In this document: positions 24,901 to 36,235 of the stretch, piece by piece | Layout: every line of letters begins with the position of its first letter | Position numbering within the stretch: position 1 is the stretch's first letter | Source of the DNA: Thamnidium elegans | Lineage: Eukaryota > Mucoromycota > Mucoromycetes > Mucorales > Mucoraceae | Reading direction: 5' to 3' | Assembly: GCA_025201345.1 (NCBI GenBank) | Contig: JAIXMG010000014.1 | Location: 496,001-560,000 of the forward strand | Length of the DNA: 64,000 nt | The notes under the pieces: generated by a model | What the model saw: the letters and a program-made list of their open reading frames with translations, nothing else | Told to the model about the DNA's origin: nothing | The model's database searches: none | Program-made: the position numbers and the translations under genes

Positions 24901-25010
24901 CAAAAATAAAATCGATTGTGGATTTAATTTGAGTGCAACCAGGGCTTTTTCCAGAAGGAGTATATTTCAGTAGTTCAACGGTAATGCGGGTCAATAAGAT
25001 TATTTTGTGT
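21950..25010 (-). mobile_element. LINE A: non-LTR retrotransposon remnant with endonuclease end and RT (spacer 1)
   Basis: Read on the minus strand from about 25010 downward. First comes the end of an apurinic-type endonuclease (STIDFIFGRHD, then WTDHQLLTIDL) and a linker ending RWHELGERKNKYFYKVIK. The RT follows: PPSWQPTRMVLLFKKDD, NWRPLSLI, GRGLRQGDPLSPLLF, and the catalytic YADD at 23299-23310. A post-RT part (QRLSIRGPGLVGNTILLSRV, HGGLGLIDIEQQN) and C-terminal coding-like sequence run to about 21950. Several frameshifts and stops break it and the 5' part is missing. In life such elements copy themselves through target-primed reverse transcription. The 3' limit is uncertain. Confidence 0.8.
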
Positions 25011-25366
25011 TATCCACTTTAATTTGACGTTGATACAGCTTAAAGTAAAAGGTGTAAAGTTTGAGGGGAGATTATCAAAAGTGTGAAACAACAGATAATA
25101 ATATAGTAGTAAGAGTAGTGAACACCAGACTGTTTAGTAATCAACTAATTTAAAGACTAGTCTTCGATAAAGTAAAAGTCAAGCAATGTATTAATTACAA
25201 AGGGACCATATCAATTCAAAGAGAGTGGGGAATACAAATAGATTCTCAAAATGAAGTTTATATGACTTATGGTAATGAAATATTAGCAATTAATCTTAGA
25301 CCTGTTATGCTCCAAGAGATGTATTTAAAGAACCCAAACGATTTATTCTACTTCAAGAAGCAGTAA

Positions 25367-27220
25367 ACACTTATTCTTCCGCCTCTCTAACTCTCTTTTG
25401 AATTATAACAAATCACAGGCTCTCTCTCTCTCTGGCGCTATCCACATTAACTGCCAACACACCTTAAACGCATCCAACATCACCACCTGGCATGATCGGC
25501 TTTCCCCATCACCACTAATTACCTTGGTTTTGCTATATGTTCCAATGTGAAACAATGTAACTTATATTTTGATCAATTCTGCTCCCTTATTCGACAAAAT
25601 CGCTTTATACACCAACAACGTCAACTATCTATTCGCGGTAGAGCCACAATACTGAATACTTTAATTTTTTCTCGTCTATGGCACGTCATGCGCCTATTTA
25701 TATTCATTAAAGCTCAACTTCTTGCTATACGTGGTATTGGCACTCAATTTATTAATCATAATATTTTCCCTAGATTAGCTTTCGACACTATTCAAATACG
25801 TCGTTCCAAAGGCGATCTTGGTATCATTGATCTGGTTAAACAGCAAAATGCTCTTCAATGGCGATAAGTTCGAACTCTATTAGCCTCAGATCAATTACCA
25901 GTAACCCCCTTACGCTCTCTCACTAGTCTATGCGTAATTTGGTACGCTTTTCATTTGTACTACTCCTTTTCTCAATTTCCATTATATATCTTCCCACTAA
26001 TATTTTCTTCTTGTCGCTCTTCTCCTTGGTAATCTTCTAAAGTTTTTAATAGTAACTTTAAAATTTTAAACATTTTTAATAATTTCTTTCGCACCATGGA
26101 CACGTTACCTCGTTCTTTCGATCGTTGCCATGTTAATGTTTCTATCTGTCTCTCCCTCTCTTTTCTAGATATAATTATAATTACACATTCTCTTCCGGAG
26201 TCTCATCCAGTTTTTATTACTTTTATTATATCTCAACAATTATTACAGAACTACCCCAAGTGTTAAGAAACTTCTCACATCTGATATTTTTTTTATTCGA
26301 TCTTGATCGACAAGTCCGTCGCGTACGATCTTTAGAGACGGAAATTATTCGTTTTCGTACAATATCCCGTTTGTAATAAATCTTATCAAGCAGAGTAAAA
26401 TACTCTTCCATCCTTTCTTTGCGGCTCAGTGTCTCCTTTCTCCTAACATACCGCCCGAAACCTCAAATTCCAGGAACTTGGAACTATCATCTATCTCTTC
26501 AGCTCTTTGCACCAGCCCTAATCCTACAACTAAATGGGCTGTCACTTCTATAAAATACTACAAAGGTCTCATCTCATCTCCTTCACAACTACCACTGATC
26601 ATCAACTCCAGAAAATGATTAGAGTTTTGGCAACTCGAAATTCCTTTACCGGCTCGAACTATTTGGTACCGAGCCATCCACAACAAAATACCAACAAAAT
26701 CTATATTACATAGATTATTTCCTGATAAAGCTGCATCACACAATTGCCTCCTCTGTTTGTCCCAATGCGATGTCTGAAGAAACAGCAGATCATTCTCTTT
26801 TCATCTGTCCTCCTAAAAAACCTATACGGTTCAATATCTTTACATCCTACATTTTCTCTACAGGCACTCCTTCCTCTATATCCGCCTTCATTCCTACAAT
26901 TTTATCGTTATCTCTACCAACTCATTTCGAAAGGGATTCCACAATAACTCCACTTCCTGAATTAAATACATATCAAATATTTGCATGCACTCTTCTTCAT
27001 ATTGGCGAGCCCACTGGAGATTCGCCTTTGATAGCGCTCCATTTATATCCGCAAACATCATTATCGCCATCACCAAAACTCTGAATCAACTCAATTCCGA
27101 AATGCAACTCGACAAAAATAGTAAAAGTAATAAAAGTCTCATTGTGACTTTTGAAGGACTATAAATAAAAACGGAATTTCGGTTCCCATACAAATATATA
27201 TATATATATATATGCATATA
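25367..27220 (+). mobile_element. LINE B: 3' half of a second non-LTR retrotransposon (spacer 1)
   Basis: This lies on the plus strand, back to back with LINE A. Coding-like sequence begins after the point where an RT palm would end (LLNYNKSQALSLSGAIHI). It continues with QLSIRGRATILNTLIFSRLW, RRSKGDLGIIDLVKQQNALQ, a Cys/His-containing reverse-transcriptase zinc-ribbon type segment (SEETADHSLFICPP), and the last codons at about 27163. An AT dinucleotide tail follows at 27187-27216. Frameshifts are present. It differs in sequence from LINE A over the shared post-RT region, so it is a separate insertion rather than an inverted end of the same copy. Confidence 0.7.
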
Positions 27221-28149
27221 TATGTCTGCCAATGCCTCGAAAATCTATACTATGAGTTGAACTTCAAGAGGCTTTTCTTAATAATTGCTCTTGAGTTCTG
27301 ATATTTCTAAACTATATAAACATATTCAGATATTCAGGATGTATCCTAAATTTTAAAACCAGCACGCATAAAAAATAAATATGTTCTCCATACTATAGTG
27401 CTAGGCTGCGATCGAGGTAGTAGGTAGAGCGATGTTAGATAGAACCTGGAGTTGGTGATCAAATTGGATTGAAATAAAATAAAAAGCAAGTATAAAAGCA
27501 GGAACAAGGGGGAGGGGCTGTGTATAATACCCTGAGGGACTATTGATTCAATACACTGCAGTGACTTAAGACTAAAGCTACGCGTTAAAGATACAATAAA
27601 AATTACAAAAAAGAATAAAGGGACTGATTTATTTCAGATTTGAACTAGAATTACTATTTAAAGGGGGTAATTCGTGTTACCAACAGAGTTTCCCTAAACT
27701 TTACTACAATATCTTCATTCTAACTCATGTTACGGAGAGTAAAATAGAACTGTAATGGCCTCATAAATCGTATGCCAGCACAAAAAATTATTGTTACCAT
27801 AGAAAATTTATTCAAAAAAAACTATACTGATTCTTTGTAAAAACATGTACAGTAGGAATAAATAGAAACTGTACTAATAAGTCCATTTATCTCTTTATCT
27901 AACAGGCACAGCTATTGCCATCACTTACAACTATCCACAATATCAACTAGTTAAGCCTATAAGATTAACTATAATAAAAGAAAATTTGTGGGCGAAATAG
28001 TTTGATACATTGATTTTAAACGACAAAACACAAACATTTCAGACATCTTGACCATTCTGTATCTCCTGCTTGATTTTCTTTGATTTGATTATTATGTATA
28101 GGGTCTAGTATAACGAATAAAAATGCAACTTTAAACTATTTACACAGTT
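27221..28149. other. Spacer DNA between LINE B and P2, no gene seen
   Basis: AT-rich DNA without a supported exon. Repeated at about 41491-42410. From about 27690 onward it has extra single bases relative to the second copy (for example CCATTCTG versus CATTCTG), the same signature as in gene copy 2. Confidence 0.5.
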
Positions 28150-28711
28150 ATTGGCTCTACATCATGTGGTAATACATAACATTTAATAATTTCAAGTAAA
28201 ACTACAGATAAATTACGCACGACCAGTATATTTTTTCTAAAGCATCTTTAGCTGAGAAAAATCAAATACAATCGTATTTAAAAAAAATTGATATTATCCT
28301 AATTTCTGACAAATAGCATATAAATAGGTTAAATTTAAAAAGAAGTATTGTTATTATTTACTATATGTATTCTTCATGTGAAATCAATAAAAGAAAATAA
28401 TCCCCCACACTCAAATTTGTGCTCTGTATTCCCACAAACGTTTCTCAATCACATACCTTTTTTAGAGATTCAACCTTAGAACTTGCTCTTTTCTTCGAAC
28501 ACATAGAACAGATAAAGTCCGTGGAACGAATAAAAGATCCTTCCATTTTAACATTTACAACATCAGAGAAAAAATGAATATATAAATATAAGCATACATA
28601 CAAATATTTTTTCTTCTTTAACTCGCTATAACAATCCTTTTTAAAAATAATACTTTCATATATAATACTCTCCATTCTTTTTAACGTCCTAATTAATTAA
28701 ACTACAAAACA
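28150..28711 (+). promoter_or_regulatory. Upstream region P2 of Tag1-like copy 2
   Basis: Almost identical to the region before copy 3 and clearly diverged from P1 before copy 1, apart from the far anchor TTGGCTCTACATCATGTGG and the last ~40 bp before the start codon. An AT-rich TATATAAATATAAG lies near 28575. Promoter role is inferred from position. Confidence 0.5.
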
Positions 28712-31700
28712 ATGCAGCACCAAACGCCATGATCATGATGTAGTCGTATCTGAAGGTGCTGAATACTATCACACTTCTGAAGACCAGCGTGGTCTTCGAG
28801 ACGATGGAATGATGGAAGAATACTCTGAAAAGGCTGCTCCTCCTCCAAAACGTCGTTTCTATAAAACAAAAAAATATTGGATCATTTGTTCCATCATTAC
28901 AGTGATTGTTTGTAATTGTTGTTGTTGTTTTGGCTCTCTTCGTTATTTTCCCTAAGATTGCTCAATCGTTAATGAACAAGTCCAAGATTGATGTTACTGC
29001 CGCGGATATTACATTTATCAAACCTGAAGCTTTAAATGATGCTGTTTACGCCCAAACGTGATGCAGATAACATGAACTCTACCTTTTACATGAACATGGA
29101 AAGTGATCTTTCCAATACTGGTCCTTTCCACGCCTCAATCAAGTTTCAAAATCCTATTCAAGTTCATTACCAAGATAAGTATCTTGGTGATATCTTCCTC
29201 TACGATGAAACAAAGATTGCTGGTGGTAAAGGAAAATTAAATGCTGTTACTCCTTTCTTGATCCGTGATGAAGCTGCCTTTGCTGATTTCTCCAAGACTA
29301 TGCTGGCCGTAGATGAGTTTAGATGGACTCTTAAAGGAAAGCTCGATATTACTGCTCTTTCTAGGTAATAATTTATTTCTGATTTAATAGTCCACAAAAA
29401 CTTTGAATAATGAATAACATTTTTTTTTCTTTTTTTTCACAGAACGGCTACAGTAGACCTTAATAAAGAAATCATATTAAATGGTATGTTCCACAAATCA
29501 AACAGTGATTTTAGAAAATAATAATTGAAGCGTGTGCTAATTTTCCTTTTTAGGTATGAATGGATTCCCTAATGTAAAGATTGATTCTTTCAATCTTCCA
29601 GGTGATGATCCCAATGGTGGTATCCTTGTCGAATTAGGTACTGTCTTAGAAAGTCCTTCTCCTATTGGTGTCCAACTCGGTACAATCAAGCTTGCCATTG
29701 GTTATGATGGTGTTAACCTTGGTGTTGTTTCTGCTGATGGTGTTACACTTGCAAAGGGTGAGAATAAGATCCTTCTTAAGGGTACTCTCGTACCTCATAA
29801 CGATACTGTATCCTTGCAAAAGGTTGGTGTTCTCTTCTCCAACTATCTTGCCGGTACTGTCTCAAACACCACTGCTGTTGGTTTATCTTGTGCTCCTGAT
29901 GGTATCAACCCTATTGGATGGCTCTCGGAAGGTTTCAAGACTGTCAATCTTAATGTTGCATTAGGTGTCCCTGAACCTTTGAAGATTATTAACAGTGTCA
30001 GTATGGGTTATCTTGACTTAAAGTTCGATCCTGCTACTCCTTATTCACCAATTGCCAATGCTCCTGAAGTTACTGCTGGATTCCAAATGCCTTTTGGTTT
30101 CTCTTTGAATATTACTGAGGTTTCTCAAAGTATTACTCTTGGAATTAACTCTACTGCTGATAAGACAACAAACTTTGCTATGATGGAAGTTCCCTTTGTT
30201 GCTGCTGTCAGTGATCAAGCTGCTGGTACCATCAAGTTTGCTTTGGCCAACACTGCTATTGCTGGTATTACTGGTCAAGAGAGTACTTTCAATGAATATA
30301 CTTATGCTTTAACTTCTTCTGCCAACTATTCCTTTATGGTTGCTGGTAGTGCCACTACTAAGGCCAACACCCCTATTGGTCCTATCGTCTTAACTGGTGT
30401 TAACTTTACTGTTCCTACTAGTCTTCAAGGTCTTAGCTTTTTGAACAGCACTGCTACCGTTATTAACTCGCTTGATGTTACTGGTGGTACTACTGCCGGT
30501 TTATCTCTTGCTATTGACGTTTCTATGGGTAACCCCTCCGACTTCAGTATCTCTACTGGTGATGTTATTTTCGATATGGGCGCCAGTGGTACCACCCTTG
30601 GCCTTGTCACTTTGAGCAACCTTACATTAACTCGTGGTGAAAACAAAGTTTTAGCTGCTGCCTCCTTTGATCCCAAATCATCTGATGTTGGACAAAATCT
30701 TTTGAGTACTTTTGTTATGGGACAAGACAATGGTGTTGATATTCTCGGTCGTGCTGACTCTACCAACATTGCTTCTCTTGCTTCTGGTTTAAGTGCCATC
30801 AGTCTTGGATCTACTCTCCCTGGTCTTAAGACTGCTTTAATCCAAGGATCTTCTTTGATTGTTAATGATGACACTCTTACCACTAGCATTGTTGGTGTCA
30901 AGGTTTCAATCGCTAATCCTTTCAGCGCTGGTTTATCTATCTCAAAGGTTGTTTCTGCTGTTACTTTCGGCGGTATGCCCATTGGTAACATTGACCAAGA
31001 TATTTCTAGTAATCCATTCATTATCGGAGGAAAGTCTACTGCCGAATCTTTCCCTCTTAGCATGTCCATGAACTTGGAACCTGGAGCCGTTGCTTTATTG
31101 ATGCGTACTCTTGCTGTTCAAGCCAATTTGGATACACGTTCTCTCGATGCTTTGCTTACTTTAGGTGGTTTCGAAATTGATGGTCAAGAACATCTTGAAG
31201 CTGATCCTGCTCTCTTTGAAAACTTTGATATCTCCAAGTTTGTCATGGACGCTATGGCCGCCTTGAAGGTCGATCTCTCTCTTTTCTTCTACATTAGCCA
31301 TCGGTGAGTATGTCAACGATTTTGGCCTTCTCTCAAGCTGGTGTTTCTGTTTCTACTGATAAGTCTGTTACTGCTTTAATTCCTATTGTTTGGTCAACCT
31401 ATCGTTCAACAAATTGTTGATGGTTCTGTTCTTGGTTTTGAAACTTGTTATCATGTCTAATGTCACTGAATCTTCCTTCCAGTGTCCAAATGAAGGGTAG
31501 TATTACCGGAACTGTCCCATGGCTGCCACTATTAAATTCCCTACACCTCTTACTGTTACATGGCAAGGAAAGGTTATCGGTAAAAGTTAGTATGGCTGAT
31601 ATCGTTGCTAAACCTGTTGTCGGTGCTCAATTTGATGTCCCCGGTGTCTTCACTGTCGAAAATACTAATGACATGGCTGAATTTTTCTGCCTACTTGATT

Positions 31701-33826
31701 AATAACCCTGAGTTTGTTTGGGATATTACTTCTAGTGATGTCAGTGTCAGTGCTCTTGGCTTCACCTTCACCAACATTGCTCTTCACAAGATTGTTACTT
31801 TAGCTGGTGCCAGTGGATTCAAGGATGCTGTTTCTGTCACTGCCTTTGATTTGCCTGCTAACGACCCCGAAGGTGGTATTACTCTCAAGGTCAATACTGT
31901 TATCAAGAACCCTAGTCAAGTTGGTTTCAACCTTGGCGGTGTTGGTTTCGGATAATTACTTTGATGGTGTATATCTTGGTCCTCTTTTATCTGGACGGAC
32001 CCGCAATCTTTGCTCCCCAGAACTGCTTCTAATGTTCCCATGAAGGGTCGTTTGGTTCCTCAAACTACCCAAGAAGGTATTATTGCTATTACTAAGGTCT
32101 TTGGTCATTACCTTTCTGGTAACTCTTCATCTCTTACTGTTAAGGGTTCATCTGGTTCTGGTTCTAATGGTCCTGTCAGCTGGCTTTTCCGCTGCTTTCA
32201 AAACTCTTTCCATTGAAAATGTCATCTTACCTGGTCCTGAGGTTATTCCTGAACTTATTCCTTCCATTGAGATGAGAAATATTCAATTAGATTTCACTAA
32301 GGATCCTTGGGCTCCTCCTGCTAGTTCTACCAAGGTTGAAGCTCAACTCCATAGTCCTTTCGGTTTCCCTATGGGTGTCTCTCAACTTAACATGAAGGTT
32401 GCTGCTACTTATGATGGTCATCAAGTTGCCACTCTCGATGTTCCTGATAATGCTGCTACAACTAGTCCCACTGGTCTTGTCACTACTGGTTTCTCTGATG
32501 TTCCCTTCAAGGTTTCTAACAAGGAACTCTTTGCCGGTTTCGGTTCAACTCTTGACTGCTGGACCTAGTGTTACTTTCGGTTTAGAGGGTGCTGCTAATG
32601 CAGTTGCTCAAACTGCTGTTGGTACTTTAATGCTTCCTGGCGTTGCTTTCAATGTCCCTACTACATTAAAGGGTAATACATATAAAATTTATCAAGTAAT
32701 TAAACATCTACTAACTATACATTTAATCTTTAGGCTTCTCTAACTTTAATAGTAGAGCCAAGGTTTTATCCCTTAAAGGTTGCTGGCGCCACTCTTAACT
32801 ATGTCATTGTTGAACTTGTTTGTAGAGCTCGAGAATCCTTCTGATGTTACTATTACTATCGGTGATATCAACTTTGATGTCCTTTTACCCAAGTTTGATA
32901 GTTCCCGTATCGGTATGGTCTACATGAAGGACACTGTAATTCCTCCTGGTGTCAAGTCATATACTGCTACTATGCATTTAGGTGAAAAAGCTACCGATCC
33001 TATTGCCGTTGGTTATATGCTTATTGCCTACTTGGGTAACCAACCTGTTGACTTGGTCATTCGAGGTACTACAACATCCACTAGCATCGCTCCTCTTGCT
33101 CCTGCTTTATCTACCGTCCAACTTTTATCTTCTATTAATGGTATTGAAGCCGGCTTAATTAGAAGCCTTGCCATTCACGGTGAAATGGGAACTATGGCTG
33201 GACCTCCTTTCCAAGCTTTAGTCGACATTACTCTCTATAACCCATTGGATACTCCTTTTGCTATCAAAAAGATCAGTGCTGTTTCCACAAAAGATATTGT
33301 GTGTAACTATTTAGGTAATCAATACACTGGTAAAGACAGACCTGCCGGTACTATTGAACATGTGTTCGATGAGCCAGTTGTTATTCAACCTGGTCAAGAA
33401 CTTAGTGTTAATGGACTTACTGTACAACTCTTTGAAGATGTTTATCAAAGTATTGCTGTTATTCTTGGTGAAAGACTCTTGAACGTAACCCAAGTAGCCG
33501 AAGTTTATGTTGGTGATGGTTTCCATGTTGAAGCTATGACTTACGCTCAAATGAATATTCCATTTACTGCTGAGATTCCTTTCGTTACTGATGCTCCAGA
33601 TATGATGCTTTGTATGGAAGGAGATACTATACCTTCTGAAACAATTGCTCTTGTCGGACCTACATCTACATCTCCTGCTGCCACTACTACTGCTGAAGTA
33701 TCCCAACCTACTGAAGTACCAACAGTTACTGAAGCGCCTACCCCCACTGAAGCACCTGCCTCTACTGAAGCACCAGCTCCTACGGAAGCGCCTGCTCCTA
33801 CCCAAGAGGCTGCTCCTGCTGCTTAA
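28712..33826 (+). pseudogene. Tag1-like DUF3712 gene copy 2, frame broken by many single-base indels
   Basis: Same four-exon layout and almost the same bases as copy 1, including introns (near 29365-29442, 29484-29553 and 32674-32734). Against copy 1 I count about 17 one-base insertions and one deletion: near 28727, 28910 and 29051, then from 31286 to 32820 (for example 31286, 31321, 31390, 31446, 31481, 31584, 31684, 31950, 31994, 32017, 32187, 32542, 32777, 32820; deletion near 31514). The 2.2 kb between the two clusters matches exactly. Most indels extend an existing short homopolymer, the typical mark of unpolished long-read consensus. The gene may therefore be intact in the organism. As the sequence stands it cannot encode the full protein. 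Its 3' flank matches copy 1, its 5' flank copy 3. Confidence 0.75.
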
Positions 33827-34248
33827 ACTGATCCATTAATATACTTAGATACTTACTGCTAACTTGATCTATTTTCTTCTATTCAATTATATATTAATAA
33901 CAAACTAATACTATTATATATCTTCTTTTTAATATATTATTGAATTTCAATTTTTTTTTTATAAATAATTATCTTATTCTTTTATACTCTTCTGACTTAT
34001 ATACTATTTGTGCAATATATAACTAGGCTTTCGATAATATTTTAAACGGGGGTTGTAGTAAGTATAAACTGCAGAAGTAAACTTATTAGTGGCAGGAGGG
34101 ACTGAAGAAAGAGAAATAAAATATAAAAAAAGAAGTGAAGAGGAAGTTGAAATATTATTTGGATATATCTGAAGAGATGTAGAAAAATTGCATGCATTAT
34201 AAATATATGCGACAGTATTACAATAAAAGTGAACTAGTGGTGGACAGT

Positions 34249-34345
34249 GTGTCTCCAACTCCGCTTGAGACAGAAAAGGTATTTCATAATTTTCAGTGTT
34301 TAAAATAAAATATTTTTTAAAATACCCAAGGTATTTTGGAGACAC
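34249..34345. repeat. 97-bp element with 10-bp terminal inverted repeats (spacer 2)
   Basis: Second copy of the element at 19961-20057, with the same perfect 10-bp arms at 34249-34258 and 34336-34345. Confidence 0.35.
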
Positions 34346-35519
34346 GGGGCCCGCCATTGAACGCGGTGAATAGCAATATCTGATAGCTACCTGTAACAGA
34401 GAACTCTTACAAGCTGATGATTTTAAGAGCGTTACACCAATGCTTTTAAAACATAGTGAGAACGTTTTTTTTTTTCGATTTACTAACAACATAAATGGTA
34501 AAAGTTAAAATTCTGCAAGATTTAATATATTTGACAATTAACCTTGTAAAAAACAGAGATAAAAATTAGCTATGATGGCGTTTCTGATGAAGGTTTAATA
34601 CAAGGATATATATAAGAAGTGGTATGATTGTTTAATATTTTCCGTAGTTATCACCTCTATTAACATTATCTCTATTTTACTAGGTTTCTATTTGCGGGTC
34701 TATTATTATGGTAAGAATGCTTCTTTTATTTATACACATGTATTCAAACTTATACTTACTATTTTTATTAGATCTTTTTTTTTAAAGATTGTTTTTTGTA
34801 ATACACTGTTGCCTCGCTTGTCTATTATTGTTTTGAATATAGTTTGACTGTTTATTTATATGTGTATCTATCATTTTTAAGTTATATATCACTTATTTCT
34901 TTATATTATAAGACAGTTTAATTGTTTTCTTGATATGCCTATCAATCCTTTTTATTTTATATGTAATAAGCTATATTGTTTTTTTTTTTTGTACTTTATA
35001 ATAAACTGAACTCATAATTTATCCCTTATAGTATTGTTTTATTTTTACGTATAATTTATTCACCACTGTTGTATTTTAAAGCTGTAAAAAGAAGTGTTTT
35101 TTTGTTTAATACAATAAATCTCGTTATCCGTGAGAGTAACTTTTTTTTTATCCTATCAGACGCAGTTTTTCCATGGGGGTTTTTGTTAAAAAAAACTGAT
35201 GAGAGCAAACTGAGTTAAAAAAGCCTTGGTGCTGTATGTTGTTTAATTACATTGCCATAAAAAAAGAAACTAAAGGCATTTAGCCATAGTGTTTTATTAA
35301 ATAACACATTAGCAATACTGAACTACTTTGTATCTTCCTTGGAAAGGGTACATTTGCTTATACATACAACACAGAGATAGATAAAATGATAAATAATAAC
35401 TTGGACGTGTTATTTTGATATATTATCCATATTTTTAGCAGTTGATAAAAAAAATGTTTATAAAAAGCCATCAGCTTGTTTTCTTTTTTCTTTCTTCCAC
35501 TGCTCTCCTTCTGCTAAAA

Positions 35520-35636
35520 ATGGGTAAAAGAAAACGAAAAAAAAACATCGCGAAAAAGAAGAATGTAAGAGGCTTCCTTGTTATACTTATGATGCTCTTG
35601 ATGATCGGAATGGTTCCTACTGGACACACCCAATGA
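35520..35636 (+). CDS. Possible 38-aa basic single-helix peptide (spacer 2)
   Basis: Same product as the ORF at 21233-21349. The surrounding DNA carries a one-T indel upstream but the frame itself is unchanged. Whether it is expressed cannot be told. Confidence 0.2.
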   Translation: MGKRKRKKNIAKKKNVRGFLVILMMLLMIGMVPTGHTQ

Positions 35637-36235
35637 CAAAAAAAAAATTTAAACAAAACTTTCCTCCTTTTTCTATATGTTAGCAATATATATCTTTTCC
35701 GCCCCTGTTCACCTGAAAAATACACGCTTTAAAGCGGTGGTGCACAAGGCTTTGCTTCGCCGCCTGTGCGATTTGAATATTTCTGGTAGAGTAGAAATAT
35801 TTTAAAGAATTTAAATTTTAAAGCTAACATTTTTTTATTTCCTTTTTGGGATCTGGAATATTGATACTATTCAGTATAATGGACCAAATAAACACTTAAA
35901 GCCATTAGTTTTATTAATTACACGCGATCGCTTGGGTGCACTCATTTAAAAGTTGTTTATTTATTTTCTGTTTCTTATCATTCTACTTCTTTTTTTTACT
36001 TCTACCTTTTTTTTTGTAGTAAGTATAAACTTTATTGATTAAGCTAGAAAAAAAAGACTAGATGAGTAATATTAGCTAGGGGGGGGGGGGATATGAATAA
36101 TCGAGCTCCATTGTCCAGTGTTTGTATGTCGATTTAGAATTAGTGGTTGCTGTATGATGGTCTTGTTAGAACATTTGTAGAATAGCTATATGAGACCAGA
36201 CGTTGTCGTTGATAACACAGAGCTATTGGTATTTT

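Larger units (their letters stand above)
33827..36235. other. First part of spacer 2, no confident gene
   Basis: Near-identical repeat of 19539-21949, including the 97-bp inverted-repeat element and the 38-codon ORF. Only small indels separate the two, mostly in T or A runs. No other feature is supported. Confidence 0.55.

Noticed and set aside
21950..27220. A single LINE with a 5' inversion from twin priming
   Set aside because: Both arms contain the post-RT region and their sequences differ clearly, so they cannot be two parts of one insertion.
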